NCBI GenBank assembly: GCA_913061075.1
Contig: CAJXSK010000002.1
Span: 124,001-188,000, forward strand
Length of the DNA stretch: 64,000 nucleotides
Reading direction: 5' to 3'
DNA from: an uncultured Piscirickettsiaceae bacterium
GTDB taxonomy: Bacteria > Pseudomonadota > Gammaproteobacteria > Methylococcales > Cycloclasticaceae
Each line of letters opens with the position of its first letter. The first letter of the stretch is position 1. A program made the translations under genes and the position numbers. A model generated the notes under the pieces. The model made no database searches. It saw nothing but the letters and a program-made list of their open reading frames with translations, and was not told the origin of the DNA. Positions 43,040-52,648 of this stretch are shown here, piece after piece.

Positions 43040-45304
43040 ATGCAGAAAACCTCGCCAAACGTTATTTCAATGGAAAACCGTAATCAACACACAACAGCTA
43101 AGGCACCGTTAGCGGACCACAATGCTATTGGCCAAATGGTGTGCTCAACGTTGTGTGATTATATGCAAACGGCACTTAAAACGCATGTAAAAGATGCTCA
43201 AGAACAGCTGTATAAATCATCAGAAACGGATGGTTTAGAAGCAGTATCAATTGATTTGAAGGTGTTTAATAAAGCATCTGAAGGATTGGTTTCTTTATGT
43301 GTAAATGAGGTTAAGCAGAGCTTTACGCACGTGCAAGGAAAGACTGTCATTACTCAACCAACGGTCGTTCATGATGCATCAAAAGATGATACGTTTGAAA
43401 GTATGTCATTATTAGGGACGGGTGAAATTGAAAACCAGTTAGCCATTGACGGCTGTATTTACCGCAGTGAACTTGAATTTAAAGACGTGTTGTATGCGTT
43501 GAATAAAAGGTTGGCGGTCGTATTTGCTAACCCTTCTTTGAAGATGGGTACTAATCCTGTTACGCCTATGTTTTTGATGGGTCAGTATGCAGAACGTGTT
43601 AAATCCCAATTATTCTCAGAAAAAACCAAACAACTACTATACAAATCATTTGAGAAGACAGTTTTGTTAGGGATGGGTGATGTGTATGAAAATATTAATA
43701 ATTTATGTATTCAAGCAGGCATTGTTCCTAAACTACCAAAACGAAAAGCAGTCAATGTTGATAACTTAGGTCAAGAGGGTGCTGAACAAAGCGTAGCAAC
43801 GAATGCCCAATCCGTAAAAACAGAAGCCAGTGCGGCGCATAATATGCCAGTTTCTGAAATTCCAGCGGCGATTTATTCTCCGTTGCTTGAAATGGCGCAA
43901 GCGTACCGTGCAACAGCCGCAGCATCAGCTATTTCAGATGGCTTAATAGTGGCAGGTGAGAAGTTACATAGTGGTGAATTACTGCAGTCATTAACGGAAT
44001 TGCAAAAAACCTCCGCTGCTGATGGTGTAAGCCTAGAAGATGGTTTACGCTCTCAAATTGGTATGCAGATTCAAGTAGGTGGCCAGCGTAGGCCGTATGC
44101 GGAGCATGACGATACATTAATCGATGTGGTGGCGATGTTATTTGATGCCATCTTACAAGATAGGCAGTTGCCCGATGTGGTGAGGGCGATGATTGCTCAG
44201 TTACAAATTCCTATTTTAAAAGTTGCGATGATGGACAAAGAGTTCTTTGCACGCAAAAACCACCCCGCGAGGCAGTTTTTAAACTCACTTTCTCATGCAG
44301 GCTTAGGTGTTAGTGAGCAAAATAATAAAATTCGAAATGTGGTTTTCGAAAAAATGGAAACAGTAGTATCGGAAATACTGCTTAACTTTGAACATGATGT
44401 TCAGATATTCAGCGATATGCATGAGGAATTTGAGTTATTTATGTCTCAACAACAACGTCAAATAGATGTGATTGAAGAGCGGTCAATAAAAGTGACTAAA
44501 AGCGGCGAGCAACTAGAGCTAACTAAGAGACAAGCGGCTTATGAAATTGCACTTAGATTAAAAGGAACAACGGTTCCAGCGTTTGTTAAAACCTTTTTAG
44601 ATGACGTGTGGGCTGATGTAATGGTATTAGCCTTATTACGGCGTGAAAGAGAGCCAGAATCAGTTAAACAAAGCTTAAGTGTTATAGAGCGTTTGGTGTT
44701 GAGTGTTATCAAGCAAAATGATGTGGATAAAGGCCAGCAAGTTTTACAAGGCCTGCCACGTTTGTTGAAAGACATCAAAATAGGGTTAGAAAATATTTCG
44801 TATGATTTTCATGAAGCGGCTCCATTTTTTAAAGATTTAGAAGCATGGCACCGTCACGTCTTGGCATTTAAAACGGAGGACGTTGATGATATCCCTGTTG
44901 TTGAGGAAATTGTATTAGTTGATACAGCTCCAAATGCATGCAGCGTGAGTTTAGAAGACGAATTAATGAAAGAACTGGACGAACAAGTTTCTAAAATGCC
45001 AGATGATAAATACACTAAGCTTGTTAATGAAATGGCGGTAGGGGACTGGGTTGAGTATACAAACGAAGAAGGTGAGCAATTACGTGCAAAGTTATCTTGG
45101 AAAAGTGCGGTGACACTTAATTGTTTGTTTGTTGATGAGCGTGGCACTAAAGCAATGGATATAAGTTTAGATGCATGTGCTGATCAACTTCGTCAAGATA
45201 AAATGATATTAGTCGGCCAAGAAAAAGCGCCATTAGTAGAACGTGCGCTGACGGGTATGAAAAAGTTAATTGGTGCTGAAGGACAAGAATTCAGTATCGC
45301 GTAG
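43040..45304 (+). CDS. DUF1631 family protein
   Basis: A 754-residue cytoplasmic protein of the DUF1631 family, function unknown. It is mostly helical, with family blocks such as LLGTGEIENQLAIDGCIYR, then PLLEMAQAYRATAA and WADVMVLALLRREREP. The C-terminal 100 residues, containing GDWVEYTNEEGEQLRAKLSW and LNCLFVDERGTKAMDISLDACADQL, look like a small beta-barrel resembling a divergent PilZ fold. The RxxxR and NxSxxG cyclic-di-GMP ligands are not visible there, so binding is not claimed. It is followed by a hairpin terminator and nadC. Confidence 0.85.
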   Translation: MQKTSPNVISMENRNQHTTAKAPLADHNAIGQMVCSTLCDYMQTALKTHVKDAQEQLYKSSETDGLEAVSIDLKVFNKASEGLVSLCVNEVKQSFTHVQGKTVITQPTVVHDASKDDTFESMSLLGTGEIENQLAIDGCIYRSELEFKDVLYALNKRLAVVFANPSLKMGTNPVTPMFLMGQYAERVKSQLFSEKTKQLLYKSFEKTVLLGMGDVYENINNLCIQAGIVPKLPKRKAVNVDNLGQEGAEQSVATNAQSVKTEASAAHNMPVSEIPAAIYSPLLEMAQAYRATAAASAISDGLIVAGEKLHSGELLQSLTELQKTSAADGVSLEDGLRSQIGMQIQVGGQRRPYAEHDDTLIDVVAMLFDAILQDRQLPDVVRAMIAQLQIPILKVAMMDKEFFARKNHPARQFLNSLSHAGLGVSEQNNKIRNVVFEKMETVVSEILLNFEHDVQIFSDMHEEFELFMSQQQRQIDVIEERSIKVTKSGEQLELTKRQAAYEIALRLKGTTVPAFVKTFLDDVWADVMVLALLRREREPESVKQSLSVIERLVLSVIKQNDVDKGQQVLQGLPRLLKDIKIGLENISYDFHEAAPFFKDLEAWHRHVLAFKTEDVDDIPVVEEIVLVDTAPNACSVSLEDELMKELDEQVSKMPDDKYTKLVNEMAVGDWVEYTNEEGEQLRAKLSWKSAVTLNCLFVDERGTKAMDISLDACADQLRQDKMILVGQEKAPLVERALTGMKKLIGAEGQEFSIA

Positions 45305-45339
45305 CTATCACGATAGTTGTTTTTCTGTGAGATAATATA

Positions 45340-45363
45340 AGGCCTCCTACGCGGAGGCTTTTC
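45340..45363 (+). terminator. Hairpin terminator after the DUF1631 gene
   Basis: GCCTCC / GGAGGC stem with a five-base loop, followed by TTTTC. It is shorter than the other terminators here and may be leaky toward nadC. Confidence 0.6.
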
Positions 45364-45384
45364 TTATAACCACTTATTAATTTT

Positions 45385-46218
45385 ATGATTGATCACTTAT
45401 TAGTCGAGGATGATGCTAGACGTTTCCTAGCGGAAGATGTTGGTGCTGGCGATTTAACAGCATTCGTTATACCAGAAGGTAAGAAAGCAAATGCTACCCT
45501 AATAACTCGTGAGGCTGTGTTGATTTGTGGGCAAGCCTGGGTAGAGGCAATTTTTGATGCGGTGGATACATCAATACAAATAAGTTGGCACAAGAATGAA
45601 GGAGACTGGGCATCAGAAAATGATGTGCTTTGTACATTTTCTGGTTCTGCAAGAGGCATATTAACGGCAGAACGGGCGGCTTTGAATGTCATGCAAACGC
45701 TCTCAGCAACAGCAACGGTATCGGCGCGTTATGCAAAAGCGGTAGAAGGGACAGGTGCGGTCGTTTTAGACACGAGAAAGACGTTGCCGGGTTTGCGGTT
45801 AGCACAAAAATATGCGGTTCGCTGTGGTGGTTGTACGAACCATAGAGTGGGCTTGTATGACGGTATATTAATAAAAGAAAACCATATTATGGCAGCTGGC
45901 TCTATTCAACTTGCTGTGGATGCGGCTCGTCAAACTGCTTCATCTGTACCCGTTGAAGTGGAAGTGGAAACGATGGATGAAGTTAAGCAAGCGTTGCAAG
46001 CAAAAGCAGATATTTTATTGCTGGATAACTTTACGATTCAACAGTTAAAGCAAGCAGTGGCGTTAAATGAAGATCAAGCTAAACTGGAAGCATCAGGCAA
46101 CGTTGACTTAACTACCATCAGGAAAATTGCTAACACAGGCGTGGATTATGTGTCTGTTGGTGCGCTAACTAAAAATGTCGATGCCATTGATTTATCGTTG
46201 CGTGTTGATATTCAATAG
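45385..46218 (+). CDS. nadC: Nicotinate-nucleotide pyrophosphorylase (quinolinate phosphoribosyltransferase)
   Basis: A 277-residue QPRTase joining quinolinate and PRPP to make nicotinate mononucleotide in de novo NAD synthesis. Motifs are LAEDVGAGDLTAFVIP near the N-terminus, then ERAALNVMQTLSATAT, then LDTRKTLPGLRLAQKYAVRCGGCTNHR (substrate-binding Arg and Lys) and ILIKENHI. The C-terminal barrel has VEVEVETMDEVKQA, ILLLDNFT and VDYVSVGALTKN. It ends two bases before the end of convergent dolP. An ampD-DUF1631-nadC neighbourhood is seen in several gammaproteobacteria from memory. Confidence 0.97.
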   Translation: MIDHLLVEDDARRFLAEDVGAGDLTAFVIPEGKKANATLITREAVLICGQAWVEAIFDAVDTSIQISWHKNEGDWASENDVLCTFSGSARGILTAERAALNVMQTLSATATVSARYAKAVEGTGAVVLDTRKTLPGLRLAQKYAVRCGGCTNHRVGLYDGILIKENHIMAAGSIQLAVDAARQTASSVPVEVEVETMDEVKQALQAKADILLLDNFTIQQLKQAVALNEDQAKLEASGNVDLTTIRKIANTGVDYVSVGALTKNVDAIDLSLRVDIQ

Positions 46219-46220
46219 AA

Positions 46221-46805
46221 CTAGATTATTTCGAATAGCTTTACTACGCGCTGAACACCGCTAATGCGTCTAACAGTATCTATTACTGCTTGAGATTCGT
46301 GTTCTCTTAATAGGCCTAATAAATAGACAACACCATTTTCAGTGATGACTTTAACCCGAGTAGGATCAAACCCCTTCATTTTTGAAATATTAAACAAAGC
46401 TATTTTTGCCTTACTGGTAATAAGTGAGTCGCTGCTTCTAGAAACTAATGAACTAGGCGCAGCAAGCGTTATATTGTTATGAACTGCTTTTACTTTTGGT
46501 ATGCGGGTTAATTTGTTAGCAACCTTGCTCCGAAGTATTTCGTTTGGCGCTTCACCCGTCAGTAACATAACACCGTTGTAGCTGGTGACATTGATATGTG
46601 TATTGTTTCTAATTTGTATATCATTGAAAAGGCGATATAGTGCCTTAAACTCAATCCCTTGGTCATCAATGACGGTGCCAGCAGTTCTTCTGTCATGAAC
46701 TAAAGCAGCGCCAGTCGTAGCGCTTGTAACAGCAACGGCTGCACAACCAGACAGTAATGCGATGGAAAGAGATAGAGCGATAAATAGGGTGTTACGTTGA
46801 TTCAT
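46221..46805 (-). CDS. dolP: BON-domain outer-membrane lipoprotein DolP (YraP)
   Basis: A 194-residue lipoprotein with the lipobox LLSGC giving the acceptor cysteine near residue 20, followed by two BON domains (about residues 45-115 and 120-190). Typical BON strands are HINVTSYNGVMLLTGEAPN and RVKVITENGVVYLLGLL. DolP supports outer-membrane integrity and BAM function at the division site in E. coli. The start is put at ATG 46805, four bases after the diaA stop; a TTG four codons upstream would overlap diaA. It closes the lpoA-yraN-diaA-dolP operon. Confidence 0.93.
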   Translation of the reverse strand: MNQRNTLFIALSLSIALLSGCAAVAVTSATTGAALVHDRRTAGTVIDDQGIEFKALYRLFNDIQIRNNTHINVTSYNGVMLLTGEAPNEILRSKVANKLTRIPKVKAVHNNITLAAPSSLVSRSSDSLITSKAKIALFNISKMKGFDPTRVKVITENGVVYLLGLLREHESQAVIDTVRRISGVQRVVKLFEII

Positions 46806-46809
46806 AAGC

Positions 46810-47764
<955 letters not shown>

Positions 47765-47765
<1 letters not shown>

Positions 47766-49684
47766 TAAAGGGGGGTGGTTTGATGGCTTGTTTGTGGTGT
47801 AGGGGATTTTTCCAGTAGGTTGAAATATTCGGTTTTTTCCAATTGAGGAGCAAGGCCAAGTGACTGAATATGGCCATTTTTAAAGGTTGCACAGGTTAAC
47901 TGTCGGCTAACCTCTCCATTTGGTTTTATAGATAACACGCCAGTACTACCGCTAAAACGAGCAAACGAACTGTTTTTTAATCGTTCAGTGTGAGAAATAC
48001 TTTGGTAAGCGTCTAGTCCTAAGGCAAACAATCTCCTTGATTGACTGTTTAAGCGTCCCCATTGTTTGGTTAGAGATAAGGTATCGAGTTCGGCGTAATT
48101 AGTGGGTTCAATTAAAGAGGGCATGTCACAAAAACTTACTTGATCTAAATCGCGGTTAGCAACGGGGTTAACGGTGCCGTCATAAATTTTAGAAATACTA
48201 AACACAGGTAATTTTATGGCGTGAAAAAAGCGTAGTTGTGGCTTAATAAGGCGGCCATCTCTGGGGGATGCAATAAGAAAAATAAAGTCCACATCTTGTC
48301 TGCGCCGTTCGACAAATTCCATACTTAAATTTAGCTTATTTCTAAGTTGTTTAAACCGGCTTTCGCTGTCTTCAATATTAAGTACACTTTTAATGGAGGG
48401 TGAATAATCTGAGGTTTTTGATGGGTATGTTTGAACGTCATTAACAGTGCCGCCGAATTGTTGCCAAACATCGGCAAAATGCGTAGCAATACGCTGACCA
48501 AACTTTGTTTGAGGGGTGAGAATAAGGGCTCTTTGATGGCCTTTTAGCCAAGCTAAGCTGGCAACTTGGATAACATCGTCTTCAGGAGCAAGCGATAAGG
48601 AAACAGTTTGGCTTGGTGCTGCCCCATCAAAGTTATTTAAAGCGATAATAGGAATAGTTTGGTTATTTAATAGTTGTAAATCCGCTACGTTTCTTTTGTC
48701 TAAAGGGCCTATGATTGTTTTGACGCCTTCGCTTAACGCTTGTTGGTATAGCGTAGTTATAGGTGTAACGCTCGTGTCGTAAAAAGTAACGTCTGCCTGA
48801 TTATTATCTAAGGCGTAAGCAGCTGAAATAATACCCTGACGAATACTCTGTGCCGACTTGGCATACGGGCCGTCGTTAGGTAAGAACACGCCTACTTTTC
48901 CTGCTGGTTTATTATTGTTTTGTTTGGTTTGAAGGAAGTTGGGTAAAAAGTTAGTGTTTGCTGAATGCTGAGGGTAACGCTGTTGCCAATCAATGATGTT
49001 GGGCGTTTTGTTTTTTAATGTTATGGCTAAATCAACCCAGCTGGTTACAGGGTCTGAAGGTGATGCTTTAAATACTTCTAACGCTTGGTTAGATAGTAAA
49101 AGAAGTGTTTCTATTAATTTATCTTGGTTTGATAGTTTCTCAGAAGGTTCGGTGATTAAATGATCAAGCTCAACGCGTTCACGAGCACTTTCAAAAATAT
49201 TACCTGATTGAAAAAATGCAGAGCTTCTTAGTTTATGTAGCTCAATGCGTTGTTGATTGGTAAGAATAGATTCGTCGATAGTCTCTATGGCAAAAAGAGA
49301 TTGTTCCGCTTTCCCCTGTTTTAATAAAATTTTTGAACGTAATAATTGAATATTAACTGAACTGTTAGCTAGTTGATTGGGTAATGAACTGATGACGCGT
49401 TCAGCGCTATCTATATCACCTGCATTTAAATAAGACTCAGCGGCAAACGTTAAAAAATGCTCATTATCCCCTGTGTTTCTTGCTAATTTTTCATATAAGG
49501 CTGCGGCCTTAAGGTATTGGCCTTGAGAGTTAGCCAGTTGAGCGTGCTCTTCTAAAGAGTTGCTGGGTGCTTGGCTACCAATGTTAGGCGTTGGAATGCT
49601 AGTACAATAGGGTAGGGTCAGTGTGATAGCAATAATAAGTAACGTTCTTTTTGCTAGCATCGTAAAATGTCTAAGTTGATTCAT
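47765..49684 (-). CDS. lpoA: Outer-membrane lipoprotein LpoA, activator of PBP1A
   Basis: A 639-residue lipoprotein. The signal TLLIIAITLTLPYC supplies a lipobox ending in Cys near residue 27. An N-terminal TPR-like helical half (about residues 35-260) is followed by a type 1 periplasmic-binding-protein-like half starting at KVGVFLPNDGPYAKSAQSIRQG and containing IIGPLDKRNVADLQ and RALILTPQTKFGQR. LpoA reaches from the outer membrane to activate peptidoglycan synthase PBP1A. An ATG at codon 9 could also be used. It is divergent from rsmI over 63 bases, the same arrangement as in E. coli. Confidence 0.93.
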
Positions 49685-49747
49685 GGAATATTATTAATTA
49701 ATGCTTAGAATAGCGAGATTAAGTGACCAGTATCTTTTTAGAGTGGA

Positions 49748-50605
49748 ATGATGTCAAACGTAAAAGGTAGTTTATACATAGTTGCAACCCCAATAGGCCA
49801 TTTGGCGGACATAAGCTTGCGCGCAATAGACGTATTGAAAAACGTTGATTTGATTGCTGCTGAAGATACCCGCAATAGTAAAAAATTACTAAACGAGTAT
49901 TCAATTCAAACCAAAATGACGGCTTATCATGAGCATAATGAAGATAAAAAAAGTGCTACGCTGTTAGAAAAACTGTCGGATGGTTCTTCTATCGCATTGA
50001 TTTCGGATGCGGGTACGCCTTTAATAAATGACCCGGGCTATTCGCTCGTTCAAAAAGCGCATGCGATGGATATCAAGGTTGTGCCAATCCCAGGTGCTTG
50101 CGCGCTCATAACGGCATTGAGCTCTAGCGGCTTAGCGACGGCAAGGTTTAGTTTTGAGGGTTTCCTGCCAAGGACGTCTTCTGCACGAAGAACAGCGCTT
50201 GAAGTGTATTTAAAAGACTCTAAAACGTTGGTTTTTTATGAATCAAGCCACCGTATTACAGCTACACTAGAAGATATACAGGTTGTTTTTGAACCCACTC
50301 GAAAAATGGCGATAGCGAGGGAGTTAACCAAAACATTTGAAACTATTGTCAGTGGATCAGTTGTAGATGTGGTGGGGCAGGCGCAAGCAGATAAAAATAT
50401 GCAACGCGGTGAGTTTGTTGTGTTGGTTGAGGGTGTTCAAAAAAAAGGCAATAAGTCAGCAGAGCTTTCAGATGCTTCGATAAGTACGTTAAAGGTGTTG
50501 TTGCAAGAATGTTCCTTAAAGACGGCGGTTAAGCTGGCTGTGGAGCTAACTGGTGAACCAAAAAAAGCACTGTATAGCTTGGCCTTAACGTTAACGGGCA
50601 AGTAA
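49748..50605 (+). CDS. rsmI: 16S rRNA 2'-O-ribose C1402 methyltransferase RsmI
   Basis: A 285-residue SAM-dependent methyltransferase of the tetrapyrrole-methylase fold. The signatures are GSLYIVATPIGHLADISLRAIDVLKNVDLIAAEDTRNSKKLL (from residue 6), ALISDAGTPLINDPGYSLV and VPIPGACALITALSSSGL, with FEGFLPR following. It modifies C1402 in the decoding centre. Two adjacent ATGs (49748 and 49751) are preceded by GAGTGGA; either may be used. The RNase P RNA gene follows, an order conserved in Pseudomonas and other gammaproteobacteria. Confidence 0.96.
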   Translation: MMSNVKGSLYIVATPIGHLADISLRAIDVLKNVDLIAAEDTRNSKKLLNEYSIQTKMTAYHEHNEDKKSATLLEKLSDGSSIALISDAGTPLINDPGYSLVQKAHAMDIKVVPIPGACALITALSSSGLATARFSFEGFLPRTSSARRTALEVYLKDSKTLVFYESSHRITATLEDIQVVFEPTRKMAIARELTKTFETIVSGSVVDVVGQAQADKNMQRGEFVVLVEGVQKKGNKSAELSDASISTLKVLLQECSLKTAVKLAVELTGEPKKALYSLALTLTGK

Positions 50606-50652
50606 TTAAGACTTCATTGAATAAATAGTTAGCTGAATTGCGTTCAATTTTG

Positions 50653-50658
50653 TACACT
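50653..50658 (+). promoter_or_regulatory. -10 box of rnpB
   Basis: TACACT ends seven bases before the predicted 5' end of the RNase P RNA, the right distance for a -10 box. The -35 region is not clear. Confidence 0.45.
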
Positions 50659-50664
50659 GCACGT

Positions 50665-51017
50665 GGAGTTGGCCAGGCAGTCGCTCTGCGCAAGCAGGGA
50701 GGAAAGTCCGGGCTTCATAGGGCAAAGTGCCAGGTAACCCCTGGGGGGCGCGAGCCTACGGATAGTGCAGCAGAAAGGAAACCGCCTAAGTCTTCGGACC
50801 GGTAAGGTTGAAAAGGTGCGGTAAGAGCGCACCGCGTGAGCGGTAACGTTTCACGGCGATGGTAAACCCCGCTTGAAGCAAGACCAAATAGAGAAGTGGT
50901 AACGCAAGTTACACGTGTGGCCCACACGGCTTCTGGGTAGGTTGCTCGAGGTGCATAGTGATGTGCATCCCAGATGAATGACTGTCCACGACAGAACCCG
51001 GCTTATCGGCCAACTCC
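50665..51017 (+). ncRNA. rnpB: RNase P catalytic RNA, bacterial type A
   Basis: A 353-base RNA gene with all conserved blocks in order: GGAGTTGGCCAGGCAGTCGC at the 5' end, then GGAGGAAAGTCCGGGCTTC and ATAGGGCAAAGTGCCAGGTA. The middle has GGTAAGGTTGAAAAGGTGC with GGTAAGAGCGCACCGC and AGCAAGACCAAATAGAG. The 3' part has AGATGAATGACTGTCCACGA and CAGAACCCGGCTTATCGGCC. The ends pair as GGAGTTGGCC with GGCCAACTCC, which sets the boundaries, and a T-run follows. The molecule removes 5' leaders from pre-tRNAs together with RnpA. Short reading frames over it are not genes. Confidence 0.97.
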
Positions 51018-51054
51018 ATTTTTTCTTACATTGAAAGGGAGCGCTTATGGTTAC

Positions 51055-52620
51055 TTAAGCGCCTTGGTGAATAATAAAGAAACCGCGGCCTTGTTCTTTA
51101 ACTTGGTAAAGGGCTACATCGGCTTGTTTAATTAAGTCTTTCAAAGTGTCGCCGCCGCCTTGGTATAAACTAACGCCAACACTACAACCCACGCTAACTT
51201 GATCACCTTTAGTCGTTACCATGGGTGCGGAAGACACTTTAATTAGTTTATTAACGACAGCTTCAAGGTTTTCAACAGAATCAATGTCCCATAACATGAT
51301 TAAGAACTCGTCTCCCCCAATACGTGCGACGATGTCAGACAAACGCAACGTATCTTGAATGCGTTTGGCGATGGTAATTAATATGTCGTCGCCTACATCA
51401 TGCCCGTATGTGTCGTTGATGGGCTTGAAGCGGTCGAGATCTAAAAACATAATGGCTGCATTACGTTTCTCACGCTTTGCAATTTTCATGTATTTTTCGG
51501 CTAACTTCATAAAGAAAATGCGATTTGGTAACCCCGTTAGTCCGTCTGTATTCGCGAGGGTTTCAAGTTTTTCTTGAGTACGTTTTAAGTTTTTGTTCAA
51601 CGATAAAATGTAAATCACCGTTGCCGCTAATGTTGTTATTGCAAAAAAGATTAATAAAACATATTTCCAATACCGAACGATGACATCAATAAAAGAATAA
51701 TTAACTAAGTTTTTATAGGCACCTAAACCCAATTGGCTATAAGCCATGTCTACTTCGCGGTAGTTTTGTGGGATAGTCCAGCCCATAATGCTGGCGGATT
51801 TAGCTGCATCAGAATTTTTATCTAAAATTAACAGTGCTGAAACAACTTTTTCTGCCACGAGGTCAGGAACGTGAGGAAGTTTTGCTAGTGGCCACTCGGG
51901 GTAAAGGCGGCTGCTGAGTAGAAGAGGGTAGCTGCTTTGGTTGCTAGATACGCTGTTAAGCGGTACTGGAATAGCTTTAAAGTCACTTAGTTTAATTTTC
52001 CCTTCTGATGCCATTGTCTCTAACGTGTCGGTTCTTACTACGCCAGCATCTGCTTTGCCATCTCTAATTGCATAAACAACTTTATCGTGGGTGCCTAAAA
52101 AATCTAATGAAGAAAAGGAGTTCACGGATAACCCGACGCTGTCAATTTCTCTATATGCGGCGACCCAACCGCCAAAAGATTGCTTAGAGACGGCAGCCAA
52201 TTTATGTCCACCTAGCATCTTGTATGATGAAATATCAAGGCGGTCTTTGTGGGTAAATACAACGCTGCCAAACTGAGTAAAACTGTTCCCTAAAATACGA
52301 CGTTTTAATGTGGCTACAGGTGATAATTGGTAAGAAAAGGAGAAATCGCTGAACATACCAGAATTTGTTAATAAGAAATCAATCTGATGTTCTTTAATAG
52401 CTTGTTCTATATCGGCAAAGCTAAGAGGTATGATGCTAAAGTGAAATTCAGGTACTTTTTTATCTAGATACTGTGCTAGTTTTGCCCACCGTTGATGAGT
52501 AGTGTCTGCCCCACGTTTGGCTAAAACACCAATTTCAATTGTCTCAGTGCTAGCGTGTACGGTCATGTTACCGAGAAGTGCAATTAAGCCAATAATAATT
52601 TTTTTATACAATAACTTCAT
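51055..52620 (-). CDS. Diguanylate cyclase with PhnD-like periplasmic sensor
   Basis: A 521-residue membrane protein. A signal peptide (LLYKKIIIGLIALLGNMTVHA) is followed by a periplasmic phosphonate/phosphate-binding-like domain (PhnD type, about residues 28-290, with TIEIGVLAKRGADTTHQRWAKLAQYL and the DFLLTNSGMFSDF pocket). Then come one membrane helix (YVLLIFFAITTLAATVIYIL) and a GGDEF domain with active site GGDEF in ARIGGDEFLIML and LDLDRFKPIND. It should make cyclic di-GMP in response to a periplasmic ligand. ATG 52620 is chosen because the signal starts there; a codon 21 positions upstream would overlap the GGDEF-EAL gene. Its unit with that gene is tightly spaced (28 bases). Confidence 0.9.
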   Translation of the reverse strand: MKLLYKKIIIGLIALLGNMTVHASTETIEIGVLAKRGADTTHQRWAKLAQYLDKKVPEFHFSIIPLSFADIEQAIKEHQIDFLLTNSGMFSDFSFSYQLSPVATLKRRILGNSFTQFGSVVFTHKDRLDISSYKMLGGHKLAAVSKQSFGGWVAAYREIDSVGLSVNSFSSLDFLGTHDKVVYAIRDGKADAGVVRTDTLETMASEGKIKLSDFKAIPVPLNSVSSNQSSYPLLLSSRLYPEWPLAKLPHVPDLVAEKVVSALLILDKNSDAAKSASIMGWTIPQNYREVDMAYSQLGLGAYKNLVNYSFIDVIVRYWKYVLLIFFAITTLAATVIYILSLNKNLKRTQEKLETLANTDGLTGLPNRIFFMKLAEKYMKIAKREKRNAAIMFLDLDRFKPINDTYGHDVGDDILITIAKRIQDTLRLSDIVARIGGDEFLIMLWDIDSVENLEAVVNKLIKVSSAPMVTTKGDQVSVGCSVGVSLYQGGGDTLKDLIKQADVALYQVKEQGRGFFIIHQGA

Positions 52621-52648
52621 TGTTGTGATTGTGTTCTCACGGTGCTTT

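Noticed and set aside
45100-45304. The C-terminal part of the DUF1631 protein as a cyclic-di-GMP-binding PilZ domain.
   Set aside because: The beta-rich pattern is suggestive, but the RxxxR and D/NxSxxG ligand motifs are not visible, so no binding claim is made.
50644-50927. Two short minus-strand frames over the RNase P RNA.
   Set aside because: The sequence is explained fully by conserved RNase P RNA blocks.
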